Shown: positions 39,368-49,269, numbered from the stretch's first letter. The stretch: 64,000 nt of DNA from Agitococcus lubricus (GCF_003051055.1 NZ_QAON01000003.1:124001-188000), one strand, 5' to 3'. A program made the numbers and translations. Notes: a model not told the origin generated them from the sequence alone.

Positions 39368-40072
39368 ATGTTAATAGTCAGATGGTTAATAGTCTTTAGT
39401 ATGTTATGCAGTACCGCGCTGTATGCCGCAGAAAATGACCTCCAAGATTTGCGTCGTGACGATGGCAATCCAAATGAGTGGCGTTTAGTCTTTAATAATA
39501 AGACACAAAAGATAAAAACCTATTTCAAAAAAGAAGACAAAAAGCGTGTGCGCTCTTTTAGGATGGAGGCTGAATTAGACGCGCCCTTATCGACGGTAGC
39601 GAATGTTGAGTTTGACGCCGATAACTACAAAAATTGGTATTACCAAGTAGAAGAGTCAAAGCTACTCAAAATCGTGTCCGATACCGAGTTTTACACCTAT
39701 ATTCGTTATAATTCACCAGGTGGTCTGCCTGACCGCGATACGGTCTTTCAAACCGTCATTAAACCCTATAGTAAAAAAACGGGTTATATGATGATGCTCA
39801 TCAAAAATAAAGATGATTATATTATGCCGTCAAACGGTATCACGCGAATTGCTGTTTTGGATATGGTGGCTAAATTTACTCCAATTGGCACACAAAAAAC
39901 CTTGATGGAAATCGAGGGCTATATGGACCCGGGTGGATTTGCCCCGATGTGGGCGGTTAATTTAGTACAGCGTACGACGCCGTTAACGACGATTATCGGT
40001 TTGCAGCGCATGTTGTTATTGCCGCGTTACAGCTCTCCCACTTATAACAATCCGTTCAAATATACCGAATAA
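39368..40072 (+). CDS. Secreted START-domain (lipid-transfer fold) protein
   Basis: A 234-residue protein with a signal peptide (about 1-20, ending ALYAA) and a START/SRPBCC-type lipid-binding fold over the rest. Recognisable stretches are AELDAPLSTVANVEFDADNYKNW and YNSPGGLPDRDTVFQ (parts), common in START proteins of Pseudomonas relatives. It is probably periplasmic. It may bind a lipid or other hydrophobic ligand, but none is known. The ATG follows GGGGATAG. It is a single gene, upstream of slt by 246 bp. Confidence 0.78.
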   Translation: MLIVRWLIVFSMLCSTALYAAENDLQDLRRDDGNPNEWRLVFNNKTQKIKTYFKKEDKKRVRSFRMEAELDAPLSTVANVEFDADNYKNWYYQVEESKLLKIVSDTEFYTYIRYNSPGGLPDRDTVFQTVIKPYSKKTGYMMMLIKNKDDYIMPSNGITRIAVLDMVAKFTPIGTQKTLMEIEGYMDPGGFAPMWAVNLVQRTTPLTTIIGLQRMLLLPRYSSPTYNNPFKYTE

Positions 40073-40318
40073 CACGCTCAAACCTCTCAAGGATGAGAGC
40101 ATTCCAACACCTCACGCCAGCTCACTCACACGCCAACAACCAAGATATACTTGAAGCATAGTGCTTAACAGTGCTTTAGTATGGTTGTACGCATTTCACT
40201 GAAATTAGCCTGTTTTCATTCACTTCGCTCTCCAATCATTCGGGAGATGCCGTAAGTAGGGACGAGGAAGTGCGAACCTGCCGAATAGCCTATTCATTTT
40301 TAAGTCTTAGGAGTCATC

Positions 40319-42277
40319 ATGAGAGTGCGTTTTGCTGCGTTTATCTGTGCCAATTTGCTAGCGATAACGGGCGCTTGGGCAGACGATAAAGACTTTTTAG
40401 CCGCACGAGACGCATTTAAGCAAGGTGACTTAATCGCATTGACTGACTTACGTGGCAAGTTACAAGGCGATATATTTCAGGTCTATGCCGACTATTATTG
40501 GTTAAACAAACAATTAGATACCATCGACCCCATTGCGGTTATCAGTTTTTTACAAAACTATCCCGATACATGGCTAGCAGAAAAATTGCGTGCAGAATGG
40601 TTGATTGTCTTAGCCAAACGCCAAGATTGGGCAAACTATCAGCAGTTTTATGCGGCCTTACAACGCCCTGAACCAGAGCATAAATGTTATAGCTTAATTG
40701 CGCGTATCCATATGGCAGACAAAGCCGCTCTTGCACAAGCCAAGAGTGACTATTGGCCTGTTGCGAATAACTCATCCAATGTTTGCGAACAATTAAATTC
40801 GCTGTTAATGCAACAAAGCATACTGACAAACGATGACTATTGGTTGCGGCTAAGGCTGGCCTTACAAGCCAATAATCGTAGCTTAGCGCGCACGTTGGCT
40901 GGCAAACTGGGTTTGGATTTAGACAATAAGTTATTAGACCAAATTGCACAAAATCCGCAAAAATACCTTGCTAATCCTGATGTGGAAACTGCCTTGGGGC
41001 ATGAATTATATTTAGCCGCCTTAGCGCGTTATGCGCGTGCAGATTTGAACAAAGCCATCAGTTATTGGCAAACGGTGGAAAAACGCTTTAATCATGAAGA
41101 TAGGCCGTATGGTTGGCGTATTTTGGCCGTATTAGCGGCTAAAAAGCAGGATGAGCGCGCCGTAGATTGGTTTAAGCTGAGTGAGCATGTCTATTGGCCA
41201 GATGAAGATAAAGAATGGGCAATTCGGATTGCCATTCGTGCTGAACGCTGGGATGAAGTCTTATTTTTTATCAATCGTTTGACTGCAGACAAACAACAAG
41301 AGCGGGCATGGAAATATTGGCGTGCGCGCGCCATGTTGGGGCAGCCAGATAAAGCCAAACTGGTACAAGCCATGCTGAGTGGTTTAGCGGTTGATGATGA
41401 TTATTATGGTTTATTAGCGCGTGACCAATTAGGTAATAAAATTCATAGTCAGCCCAAAATCTATGTACCTACGGAGGCAGATAAAAAAGTTGCACAAAAC
41501 CATCAAGGCTTACAAAGAGCCTTAGCGTTGTTTGCTTTAGATTTGCGTACAGAAGCGGTGCGCGAATGGAATTGGAGCTTACGTAATGCCGATGACAAGC
41601 TCTTACTGGCGGCGGCGGAGCAAGCCGCAAATGTTCGTTGGTATGACCGAGCGATTTATGCGGCAGAGCGCACTAAACAATTACACAGTTATAGCTTACG
41701 TTATCTGACACCTTATGAGGAAGTCGTGCGTGGTTATACCCAAGAGTTAGACGTCGACCCTGCGTGGGTGTACGGTTTGATTCGTCAAGAAAGCCGTTTT
41801 GTCGTCAATGCTAAATCGGTGGTAGGTGCGGGTGGACTCATGCAATTAATGCCTAAAACAGCGCAGTGGGTTGCGAATCGGCTCAATATTCCCTATCACG
41901 CAGGTATGGTGAATGAAATAGGAACCAATGTCCGTTTAGGAACGTATTATATTTCGTATGTGTTTAAGCAATTGGGCAATCAGCCTGTCTTGGCGACAGC
42001 GGGTTATAATGCGGGGCCAAGCCGTGCCAAGCAATGGCAAGCCACGAATAGAACGTTGCCTGTCGATGTGTATACCGAAAGTATTCCGTTTACCGAAACC
42101 AGAGACTATGTCAAAAAAGTCATGACTAATGCAGTGCACTATGCACTAGGATTTGGTCAAGGTGCACAGTCTATTACCGAGCGCATGGGAACACGTATTC
42201 CTGCACGTATCGTCCAATCGTCGGAGCTAGGGGAAGGGGCTGTTCAAGCAGAACAAGCTACGTTGGTAGAAGAGTAA
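40319..42277 (+). CDS. slt: Soluble lytic murein transglycosylase Slt
   Basis: A 652-residue periplasmic enzyme that degrades peptidoglycan with formation of 1,6-anhydroMurNAc. A signal peptide (about 1-21) leads into a long alpha-superhelical ring of TPR-like helices (about 25-450). The catalytic domain has Glu491 in YGLIRQESRF, then GAGGLMQLMPKTA and ATAGYNAGPSRAKQW. Length is close to E. coli Slt70 (645). TAGGAG precedes the ATG. It converges with the AdeT-like array across a structured intergenic element. Confidence 0.94.
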   Translation: MRVRFAAFICANLLAITGAWADDKDFLAARDAFKQGDLIALTDLRGKLQGDIFQVYADYYWLNKQLDTIDPIAVISFLQNYPDTWLAEKLRAEWLIVLAKRQDWANYQQFYAALQRPEPEHKCYSLIARIHMADKAALAQAKSDYWPVANNSSNVCEQLNSLLMQQSILTNDDYWLRLRLALQANNRSLARTLAGKLGLDLDNKLLDQIAQNPQKYLANPDVETALGHELYLAALARYARADLNKAISYWQTVEKRFNHEDRPYGWRILAVLAAKKQDERAVDWFKLSEHVYWPDEDKEWAIRIAIRAERWDEVLFFINRLTADKQQERAWKYWRARAMLGQPDKAKLVQAMLSGLAVDDDYYGLLARDQLGNKIHSQPKIYVPTEADKKVAQNHQGLQRALALFALDLRTEAVREWNWSLRNADDKLLLAAAEQAANVRWYDRAIYAAERTKQLHSYSLRYLTPYEEVVRGYTQELDVDPAWVYGLIRQESRFVVNAKSVVGAGGLMQLMPKTAQWVANRLNIPYHAGMVNEIGTNVRLGTYYISYVFKQLGNQPVLATAGYNAGPSRAKQWQATNRTLPVDVYTESIPFTETRDYVKKVMTNAVHYALGFGQGAQSITERMGTRIPARIVQSSELGEGAVQAEQATLVEE

Positions 42278-42312
42278 AAAACCGTCCTTGGTGTGTGTTG
42301 AACACAAGACAT

Positions 42313-42411
42313 GCGCGTCTTAGGGCTTATGTCTATTCACCGTCTCAGTTGCTGTATCGAGACGGTGATAGAACATCGGTCTGTTAATGGCGAACGAAGT
42401 CCTAAGCACGC
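42313..42411. repeat. Nested inverted-repeat element between slt and the AdeT-like array
   Basis: The inner stem CACCGTCTC (42338-42346) / GAGACGGTG (42359-42367) is perfect. Outer arms GCGCGTCTTAGGGCTT (42313-42328) and AAGTCCTAAGCACGC (42397-42411) pair with two mismatches and a bulge. No T run follows, so this may be a small extragenic repeat more than a simple terminator. It lies between two convergent genes. Confidence 0.5.
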
Positions 42412-42417
42412 ATTAAA

Positions 42418-43464
42418 TCATTCATCTTTGAGAGAGCATTCGGAGTTTGCTGGGTCAAACTTACAACGAATCTTCTTTAAGATAGATAGCATTTTAGGGT
42501 CGTAAAAACCTTCTTTCATCATGCTAATACGTGCTTCACGCATTAACAGGGTATATTTTTCTTTGTCTGCGGGGGTTAAATCTAACCAGTATTTTGCAGG
42601 AATATCGGCTTCGCTCTTTTGCACCATTTTTTCAATCATGTCGATTTTAGTGGTTGCAAATTCACGCATTTTAATCACACGGGCATCAAAGTCAGGAATA
42701 TCTTTGAACTTGTCGCGGTTGATGATAATAGAGGCAGTAACTTGTAACAGAGGAAAGCGGAAAATAGCCCCTTTATCACCCAAACCACGGTATAACTCTA
42801 ACGGACGATAAGCTAACGCAGGCGCACCAATGATATCGACTTGACCGTTATTAAACTTACCTGCAAAGTTGGTAATATCAGACGAAACAGGCTGTGCACC
42901 GAGCTTCTGAATGATTTTGGCTTGTGCTTTGTCAAAGTCTAAAACGGCAACTTTTTTGCCTGCTGCTTTTTCTACAGAGTCAATACGGCGGTCGTTTACA
43001 AACACATAAGCTGCACCTAAGGGAATAACGGCAGCGACCTGATAGGGACCATTAATGGTGAGATTATTGAGTTTAGGATTCGCTAAGGTGTTGACTAATT
43101 CACGCACGTGCTTAAACGTAGGTAATGCACCTGGCGAGTCTACACTACCAATAAAGAAGTTAAATTGTTTGGCGCGCATGGTAGAGATAGCCACACCTTC
43201 ACATTGTCCAGCTTTAAAGTCTTCAGCGGCAATACGTTCATCGGTATAGACTTTGAGGTCAACGTCTAAATTCCATTTTTTGGCTTCTAACACTAAGTCT
43301 TTAGCGTAGTTATACGCATCGCCTTTGGTGCCAGCAATATCAAAAATACAAAAACGCATTTTGACTGTTTTACCAAATGGCATTGGCTCGACGGCAGCAG
43401 CTTGAGTGCTTGTCGCGAGTAGTGTGAACCCCATAGCAGCGGAAAGAGCTAAGTTTTTGAACAT
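42418..43464 (-). CDS. AdeT1/2-family putative solute-binding protein (paralogue A)
   Basis: A 348-residue secreted protein, with signal peptide about 1-23 (ending STQAAA). It matches the AdeT1/2 family (PF19582), proteins first linked to aminoglycoside resistance in Acinetobacter but built like periplasmic solute-binding proteins. Shared segments are FCIFDIAGTKGDAY, DERIAAEDFKAGQCEG, VIPLGAAYVFVNDRRIDS, KKVAVLDFDKAQAKI and FNNGQVDIIGAPA. The C terminus has a Cys pair (RCKFDPANSEC) that could form a disulfide. It is the last of four tandem copies and closest in its core to paralogue D. No permease gene is adjacent; ligand unknown. Confidence 0.75.
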   Translation of the reverse strand: MFKNLALSAAMGFTLLATSTQAAAVEPMPFGKTVKMRFCIFDIAGTKGDAYNYAKDLVLEAKKWNLDVDLKVYTDERIAAEDFKAGQCEGVAISTMRAKQFNFFIGSVDSPGALPTFKHVRELVNTLANPKLNNLTINGPYQVAAVIPLGAAYVFVNDRRIDSVEKAAGKKVAVLDFDKAQAKIIQKLGAQPVSSDITNFAGKFNNGQVDIIGAPALAYRPLELYRGLGDKGAIFRFPLLQVTASIIINRDKFKDIPDFDARVIKMREFATTKIDMIEKMVQKSEADIPAKYWLDLTPADKEKYTLLMREARISMMKEGFYDPKMLSILKKIRCKFDPANSECSLKDE

Positions 43465-43531
43465 CTGTGGAAAACCTTAGTTATGTGTGTCGTAAGAGTC
43501 TGTGGTTATGACGCCATGCTAACGGTTTAGC

Positions 43532-43560
43532 AAAAAAAGGCATTGGCATCCTTGCCATAC
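43532..43560 (-). terminator. Candidate terminator between paralogues B and A
   Basis: On the minus strand TGGCA-AGGA-TGCCA forms a short hairpin, followed after a few bases by a run of seven Ts. It would end transcription of paralogue B ahead of paralogue A, suggesting separate units. Confidence 0.45.
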
Positions 43561-43642
43561 TATAGCGTCATTTCAGTAAGCTGGCATTTAAGTGTGTCGG
43601 CAGATTCAAACCACTAATCTAATTTTTTGAATCTTTGATGAT

Positions 43643-44749
43643 TTATTCATCCGTCAAGGCGCACTCAGCCGCACTAGGCTCATGTTTGCAGCGAATTTTT
43701 TTCAGTAAACGCATCATCCGTGGGTCATAAAAGCCATCTTTAGTCATCATGATTCGTGCTTCGCGCATCATCATCAAGTAGCGTTTTTCATCTTCAGGCG
43801 GTAAAGTTAGCCAGTATTTGCTGGGAATATCGGCTTCGGCTTTGTCGATAAATGCAAACATTTGGTCTAAAAAGGTATCTAAAAAGCGCACGCCGACCTC
43901 ACGCAAACTCATTATTTTTTGGTCTAAGTCGGGTAGTTTGACTCTTAGACGTTCGCGGTTAATCACCAAGCTACCTGTAATTTGTGCTAAGGGAAAACGA
44001 TAAATAGCCCCCCCCTCAGCATCTAAACCCCGATACAATTCTAAGGCTCTAAAGGCAATCGCAGGTGCAGCAATAATATCGACTTGGCCATTATTAAACT
44101 TACCTGCAAAATTGGTAATGTCGGAGGCTACAGGTTGAGCACCCAGTTTTTCGACCATTTTTGCCTGCGATTTATCCCAGTCCAACACAGCGATACGTTT
44201 ACCTGCGGCTTTTTCGATGGAGTTAATTTGTTTGTCGCGTACCATGACATACAACGCACCAATCGGTAGCACACCCACAATTTGATACGGCTCGGTAATC
44301 GACAGTGGAATCATTTTGGGGTCGAGTAGGGTATGTAACAGGGTGCGCATGTGTTTATAAGAGGGGACACCTCCGACCGAGTCAACACTGCCAATAAATT
44401 GATTAAACTGCCTTGCCCTGAGTGTAGAAATCCCTGCGGCCTCACATTGACCTGCCTTAAAGTTTTCGGCGGTAATGCGTTCGTCGGTAAATACTTTAAT
44501 ATCGACAAACACATTCCAACGGCGAGCGAGTAAGGTTAAATCTTTGGCTCGACTATAAACATCGCCATTTTTACCCAAAATATCAAACAAACATACCGAG
44601 ACATACAACGGTTTATCTAGTGCAGGCGGTAAACCATTTTCACCAGGCTTAAAAGAGCCACCAATGGCCATGACTTCGGTGGCGTGGCTGTTGAGGCTGG
44701 TGATGGCACTACTGAAAATGAGTAAACAAGTGGCAATAAATTTTTTCAT
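43643..44749 (-). CDS. AdeT1/2-family putative solute-binding protein (paralogue B)
   Basis: A 368-residue secreted homologue with signal peptide about 1-23 (ending NSHATE). It has an extra N-terminal stretch, PGENGLPPALDKPLYVSVCLFD, absent from A and D but shared with paralogue C (quoted here only in part for comparison: GENGLPPALDKPLY). Core segments TDERITAENFKAGQCEAAG, GVLPIGALYVMVRDKQINS, KRIAVLDWDKSQAKM and FNNGQVDIIAAPA follow. It ends with a Cys pair and an acidic DE tail like A and C. Its ribosome-binding site is weak. B and C form the closer pair in the array. Confidence 0.75.
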   Translation of the reverse strand: MKKFIATCLLIFSSAITSLNSHATEVMAIGGSFKPGENGLPPALDKPLYVSVCLFDILGKNGDVYSRAKDLTLLARRWNVFVDIKVFTDERITAENFKAGQCEAAGISTLRARQFNQFIGSVDSVGGVPSYKHMRTLLHTLLDPKMIPLSITEPYQIVGVLPIGALYVMVRDKQINSIEKAAGKRIAVLDWDKSQAKMVEKLGAQPVASDITNFAGKFNNGQVDIIAAPAIAFRALELYRGLDAEGGAIYRFPLAQITGSLVINRERLRVKLPDLDQKIMSLREVGVRFLDTFLDQMFAFIDKAEADIPSKYWLTLPPEDEKRYLMMMREARIMMTKDGFYDPRMMRLLKKIRCKHEPSAAECALTDE

Positions 44750-44945
44750 GGGCGCTACATCTCATGGCAGTGACTGCTACGCATTGTCGTTATCGTGTCC
44801 AGTAGCCGTCTATTATTATGGGATAGAGTTTGTTCGCATTTTGCCTGTCTGTGTGGGCAAAACCTTAGCCAAATATTTCCCAATATAGCCTAGCCTATGA
44901 GCTAATCAGAGTGCCAAATGTCATAAAATTGCTCAATTTAGCTGT

Positions 44946-46064
44946 TTATTCGTCGCTGAGTGAGCACTCTGCATTTGTGGGTTTGCTTTTACAACGAATA
45001 CGTTTAAGCAAAGCCATCATTTTGGGGTCGTAATAGCCCAATTTGGTCATTTCTATACGCGCTTCACGCAATAAGCCCCAGTAATGTATTTCTTCTTCGG
45101 GGGTGACATTTACCCAGTATTTAGCAGGAATTTCAGCTTCCGAACGTTCAATGGCTTTATAGGTTTGATTAAGAATTTCATCTAAGAATTGTGCGGCGAT
45201 ACTACGAAATGCAACCAGTTTTTCATCTAAGTCGGGCATTTTCTTTTTAATACGGTCGCGGTTAATGACTAAACTGCCTGTCATTTGTGTCAATGGAAAA
45301 CGATAAACACCGCCTTTATCGCCCAAACCACGCTCTAATTCAAAAGCCTTAAACACCAGTGCAGGCGCGACAATAATGTCCACTTGGCCATTATTAAATT
45401 TACCTGCAATATTGGATAAGTCTGATGGTACAGCTTGCGCACCAATACGACTGACGATTTCAGTTTGGGATTTATCCCAATCTAAAACGGCAATTTTTTT
45501 GCCTGCGGCTTTTTCGATGGAGTTAATTTGTTTGTCGCGTACATGCACATAGGTGCTGCCAATCGGTAGTACGCCGACAATTTGATACGGCTCGGTAATG
45601 GTGAGTGGTAAGAGCTTAGTATCAAGTAAGGTAATCAATAAAGTACGTAACTCTTGATAAGAGGTGACTGCGCCGAGCGCCTCTATACTGCCAATAAATA
45701 AATTAAATTGTCGTGCACGCATGGTCGATATGCCTGCAGCATCACATCGTCCCGCCTTAAAACTCTCAGCAGCGACCCGTTCATCACTGTAGACATCAAT
45801 TCGAGGATGAATATTCCAACGTCGTGCAATGAGTGCTAAGTCTTTGGCTTTATTATAAATTTCACCATTTTTACCCTGCATATCAAATAAACATACGGAA
45901 ATATATAGGGGTTTCTCTAAGGGGGGAGGTAACCCGTTTTCGTTAGGTTGTAAGTCTTGAGCCGCATCTAATAATGTCGAGGCGTAGACAGGGCAGGCGA
46001 GGCTTGCAACTAATAACAGTGGACTGAGTAGACGAGTAGCAAATTTGCTGAACGTAGCGAGCAT
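44946..46064 (-). CDS. AdeT1/2-family putative solute-binding protein (paralogue C)
   Basis: A 372-residue secreted homologue with signal peptide about 1-28 (ending CPVYAS). It carries the same extra segment as paralogue B (NENGLPPPLEKPLYISV) and the core SDERVAAESFKAGRCDAAG, GVLPIGSTYVHVRDKQINS, KKIAVLDWDKSQTEI and FNNGQVDIIVAPA. Identical long stretches with B, including DNA-level identity around KQINSIEKAAGK, indicate recent duplication or gene conversion. The ATG follows GGAG. The last residues repeat the CxxDE-type tail. Confidence 0.75.
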   Translation of the reverse strand: MLATFSKFATRLLSPLLLVASLACPVYASTLLDAAQDLQPNENGLPPPLEKPLYISVCLFDMQGKNGEIYNKAKDLALIARRWNIHPRIDVYSDERVAAESFKAGRCDAAGISTMRARQFNLFIGSIEALGAVTSYQELRTLLITLLDTKLLPLTITEPYQIVGVLPIGSTYVHVRDKQINSIEKAAGKKIAVLDWDKSQTEIVSRIGAQAVPSDLSNIAGKFNNGQVDIIVAPALVFKAFELERGLGDKGGVYRFPLTQMTGSLVINRDRIKKKMPDLDEKLVAFRSIAAQFLDEILNQTYKAIERSEAEIPAKYWVNVTPEEEIHYWGLLREARIEMTKLGYYDPKMMALLKRIRCKSKPTNAECSLSDE

Positions 46065-46493
46065 TCAATCACTCCATGAGCGAATTAGACTAAGATTGGG
46101 CGGGTATCTGAGCCAGTTGTGCATGTCTGAGCTGGCAAGGAGTAGCGATGCGAAATCTAAGTCTGTTTGGCTAAAGGCACTAAGCAGAACAACAGTGCCG
46201 TGTTTATGAATGAACACACTAATGCAAAAACTGATGTTTGCTCTAAATTTTTGTTTTCAAGAAACTGGCAACGGTAAACATTGTTATTATAGGCCGTTGT
46301 GTGTTCTTAAGTATGACCTGAGACGGCCACGTGCGCATACTAGGACGAAGTCTTGATAAACACAAGCAACTCAACAGAAGGATTGCCTATTTACCGACGA
46401 ATGAAAGTAAGATAAAAGGTGAGACTTAAAAACGCCTGTCCCTTTCTCGCTCAGCATGACGAAAAGGACAGACGATACGATACAATACACCCT
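46065..46493. other. Intergenic region between paralogues D and C
   Basis: About 430 bp. A terminator for paralogue D lies at 46428-46474. The remainder must hold the promoter of paralogue C. No other gene or repeat was recognised. Confidence 0.5.
46428..46474 (-). terminator. Rho-independent terminator of paralogue D
   Basis: On the minus strand CGTCTGTCC pairs with GGACAGGCG (one mismatch), with further pairing inward, and is followed by TTTTT. Its loop side contains CGTCATGCTGAGCGAG, a sequence typical of extragenic repeats. Confidence 0.72.
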
Positions 46494-47555
46494 TTAGTTA
46501 ATACGGGTACATTCCGCTTCTTGTGGGCTGAGTTTACAGCGCACGCGTTTCATTAATGCCATCATACGCGGGTCATAAATACCCTCCTTGGTCAGTTGTT
46601 GTCTCGCGTCTTGCATCAGATTCAGATAACGTGTTTTTTCTGCCTCAGGTAAATCTAGCCAATATTGTGAGGGAATTTCTTGCTCACGCTTGTTAATAAA
46701 GCTAATCGCTTTATCCATTTCGGCTAAGGCATAAACGCGTATTTTAGCAATACGCTCATCTAAGTCAGGCACAGTTTGGCTTAAATGCTTACGATTAATC
46801 AAAATCGTGCCTGTCACTTGCGTGAGAGGAAAACGATAAATTCCCCCGTAATCTCCCAAACCTTTGGCCAGCTCCAAAGGCTTAAAGGCAACGGCAGGTG
46901 CAGCAATCACATCCACTTGGCCATTATTAAATAAGTTAGCAAAATTATAAAAGTCTGTGCTCACCGCTTGTGCCCCTAGATGTTGCACGATTTTGGCTTG
47001 CGCCTTATCCATATCAATCACGGCGACTTTTTTGCCTGCTGCTTTATCAATCGAGTCAATATGACGATTATTGACCATCACATAAGCCGCACCAAGCGGC
47101 ATCACTGTCACGACCTGATAGTTGCCGTTAATCGTTAAGGGGGCAACTTGTGGATTATTAAATGTGGAAACTAAGGTTTTAATATGCTGATAAGACGGCG
47201 CAGAGCCAATAGAGTCTATACTGCCAATAAAGGGATTAAACTGTTTGGCGCGTAATGTGCTCAGTGCCACGCCATCACATTGTCCTGCTTTGAAATCTTC
47301 TGCAGCCACCCGCTCATCGGAATAGGCTTTGATGGTGGCATTCACATTCCACTTTTTAGCAGCTAATGCCATGTCTTTGGCATAACGGTATAAGTCACCA
47401 CTGTTACCACCAATATCATAAACACAAAACTTAATGTTTAGGGGTTTTGCCAGTGGGTTGATAGATGCAGTAGCGGCTTGAGCGTTTACGATTAAGCCTA
47501 ATGCCAGCGCAAGTCCTGTTACGCGTTTAGTACGGTTCAATAATGAATGTACCAT
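46494..47555 (-). CDS. AdeT1/2-family putative solute-binding protein (paralogue D)
   Basis: A 353-residue secreted homologue with signal peptide about 1-27 (ending NAQAAT). Core segments are FCVYDIGGNSGDLY, SDERVAAEDFKAGQCDG, VMPLGAAYVMVNNRHIDS, KKVAVIDMDKAQAKI and FNNGQVDVIAAPA. It lacks the N-terminal insertion of B and C and the DE tail of the other three, ending CTRIN. I chose the ATG at 47555 after AGAGGTACG; the frame reaches 47609 but the extra 18 residues would mask the signal peptide. It is the upstream-most copy, 429 bp before C, with its own terminator. Confidence 0.75.
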   Translation of the reverse strand: MVHSLLNRTKRVTGLALALGLIVNAQAATASINPLAKPLNIKFCVYDIGGNSGDLYRYAKDMALAAKKWNVNATIKAYSDERVAAEDFKAGQCDGVALSTLRAKQFNPFIGSIDSIGSAPSYQHIKTLVSTFNNPQVAPLTINGNYQVVTVMPLGAAYVMVNNRHIDSIDKAAGKKVAVIDMDKAQAKIVQHLGAQAVSTDFYNFANLFNNGQVDVIAAPAVAFKPLELAKGLGDYGGIYRFPLTQVTGTILINRKHLSQTVPDLDERIAKIRVYALAEMDKAISFINKREQEIPSQYWLDLPEAEKTRYLNLMQDARQQLTKEGIYDPRMMALMKRVRCKLSPQEAECTRIN

Positions 47556-47665
47556 GGTTCGTACCTCTTTCTCTTGGCTGAATGAGGACTGTGAGCGCAA
47601 TACAGGCAATAGAGTATAAATACGACGACTAGAGTGAGTAGTTATACCATACTGCTCCGATTGTC

Positions 47666-47758
47666 GCTAAATCATGTCATGACCACCATTGGCCATGAGT
47701 GTGGAAATCAATTCGCACCAGCACTTCGGCGTTCCACGATCAATCATCATGATTTAGC
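47666..47758. repeat. Long-range inverted repeat upstream of paralogue D
   Basis: GCTAAATCATG (47666-47676) and CATGATTTAGC (47748-47758) are perfect 11-bp arms. Inside, GTGGAA / TTCCAC near 47700-47736 forms a second stem. The 93-bp unit could fold into one branched structure. It lies in the 375-bp region between fabB and paralogue D; function unknown (small RNA, extragenic repeat or operator). Confidence 0.45.
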
Positions 47759-47948
47759 CAGTCCTGTATGACGTCATTTGATAAAAGAATGGCGTTCTTT
47801 CATAAATGTACTCGTCATTACAGTGCAGGCTATCATCATCCAATGACATTTTTATCAATTTTGTTTGGTTGTTAGACAGAAAAGTGAGTGATTTTGCAAA
47901 AAATTCACAAAGTACAGCAAATTAACGTGATGATGGAGAGGGGCAGGT

Positions 47949-47977
47949 CGTGTAGTCGGCATGGTGCCAACTACACG
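47949..47977 (-). terminator. Strong hairpin downstream of fabB
   Basis: Twelve-bp stem CGTGTAGTCGGC / GCCAACTACACG with one mismatch and loop ATGGT, 8 nt after the fabB stop. No T run follows, so it may protect the mRNA 3' end or aid rho-dependent termination. Confidence 0.5.
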
Positions 47978-47984
47978 GGAGATA

Positions 47985-49202
47985 TCAGATGGACAGTTTT
48001 CTAAAAATGAGTGAAGCGTTCGTGCCACCAAAGCCAAAGCTATTGGACATCACCGCCGTGACCGCTTGATAACGTGTTTCACGAACAATAGGGAATGCCT
48101 CAGCCGCAGGGTCAAGCGCGTCAATATGTGCAGAGGCAGCCAAAAAGCCATCTTGCATCATCAGTAGACTATAGATGGCTTCTTGAACACCTGCCGCCCC
48201 TAAAGAGTGACCTGTTAAGGCTTTAGTTGAGCTGATATAAGGAATCTTGTCACCAAATACGCGTTGAATCGCTTTTAATTCAACACAATCGCCTGTAGGG
48301 GTAGCAGTGCCGTGTGCATTAATGTAGTCAACGGGACAAGTTGCCATGTCGAGGGCGAGTTGCATACAACGTGCCGCACCCTCACCACTGGGTGCAACCA
48401 TATCGTGCCCGTCGGAGGTTGCGCCATAACCAACCAACTCCGCATATATTTTAGCGCCACGTTTTAGTGCATGTTCGTAGTCCTCAAGCACCAAAATACC
48501 ACCACCCCCCGCAATGACAAAACCATCACGATTAGCCGAGAAGGGGCGAGAAGCAGATTCAGGGGTATCGTTGTAACGACTCGCCATAGCACCCATCGCA
48601 TCAAATAAACACGATAAACTCCAATGCTCTTCTTCGCCACCCCCTGCAAACACCACATCTTGTTTACCTAATTGAATTTGCTCCATCGCATTACCAATAC
48701 AATGGGCAGACGTGGCACAGGCCGAAGAAATGCCATAGTTGACTCCGTAAATTTCAAACGCGGTAGCCAACGATGCGACGACCGTACTGGTCATGGTACG
48801 AGGAACCATGTACGGGCCAACACGTTTAATGCCTTTTTCACGGGCAATATCAACAGCTTGTAATACGTTAGCGGTGGACGCTCCACCAGAACCCGCAATG
48901 ACGCCTACACGTGGGTTTTGCGCATATTGTTCTTTGCTTAAACCCGCATCAGTAATCGCTTGTTGCATCGCTAAATAGGCATAGGCGGCTGCATCGCCCA
49001 TAAAACGCTTGGTTTTGCGGTCAATGGCTGTTTCTAAATCAATGTCGGGACGACCACTGACTTGGCTTCTAAAACCCATTTCGGCATACGTTGGGTTAAA
49101 ACGAATACCAGAGAGACTTTGTTGTAAGTGAGTGCTGACGGTTTTGGCATCATTGCCGATACAAGACACAATCCCTAAGCCTGTTACTACCACGCGACGC
49201 AT
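47985..49202 (-). CDS. fabB: Beta-ketoacyl-ACP synthase I FabB
   Basis: A 405-residue condensing enzyme for fatty acid elongation, essential for unsaturated fatty acid synthesis. The nucleophile is Cys162 in [12 protein letters not shown]. The two catalytic His lie in [11 protein letters not shown] and [13 protein letters not shown], and the C-terminal [13 protein letters not shown] loop is present. Length equals E. coli FabB (406). AGAGGG precedes the ATG. It follows fabA by 67 nt on the same strand, the classic fabAB operon of anaerobic-type unsaturated lipid synthesis. Confidence 0.96.
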   Translation of the reverse strand: MRRVVVTGLGIVSCIGNDAKTVSTHLQQSLSGIRFNPTYAEMGFRSQVSGRPDIDLETAIDRKTKRFMGDAAAYAYLAMQQAITDAGLSKEQYAQNPRVGVIAGSGGASTANVLQAVDIAREKGIKRVGPYMVPRTMTSTVVASLATAFEIYGVNYGISSACATSAHCIGNAMEQIQLGKQDVVFAGGGEEEHWSLSCLFDAMGAMASRYNDTPESASRPFSANRDGFVIAGGGGILVLEDYEHALKRGAKIYAELVGYGATSDGHDMVAPSGEGAARCMQLALDMATCPVDYINAHGTATPTGDCVELKAIQRVFGDKIPYISSTKALTGHSLGAAGVQEAIYSLLMMQDGFLAASAHIDALDPAAEAFPIVRETRYQAVTAVMSNSFGFGGTNASLIFRKLSI

Positions 49203-49269
49203 AGTCGACCCTCTAAAAATACGATATACCCCGTAGTATGAGGTTATCTGCTTAAACTTTTATTAAATC

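Noticed and set aside
40542-40949. 135-residue minus-strand open frame in slt
   Set aside because: Antisense to the helical ring of slt, without a start signal or family match.
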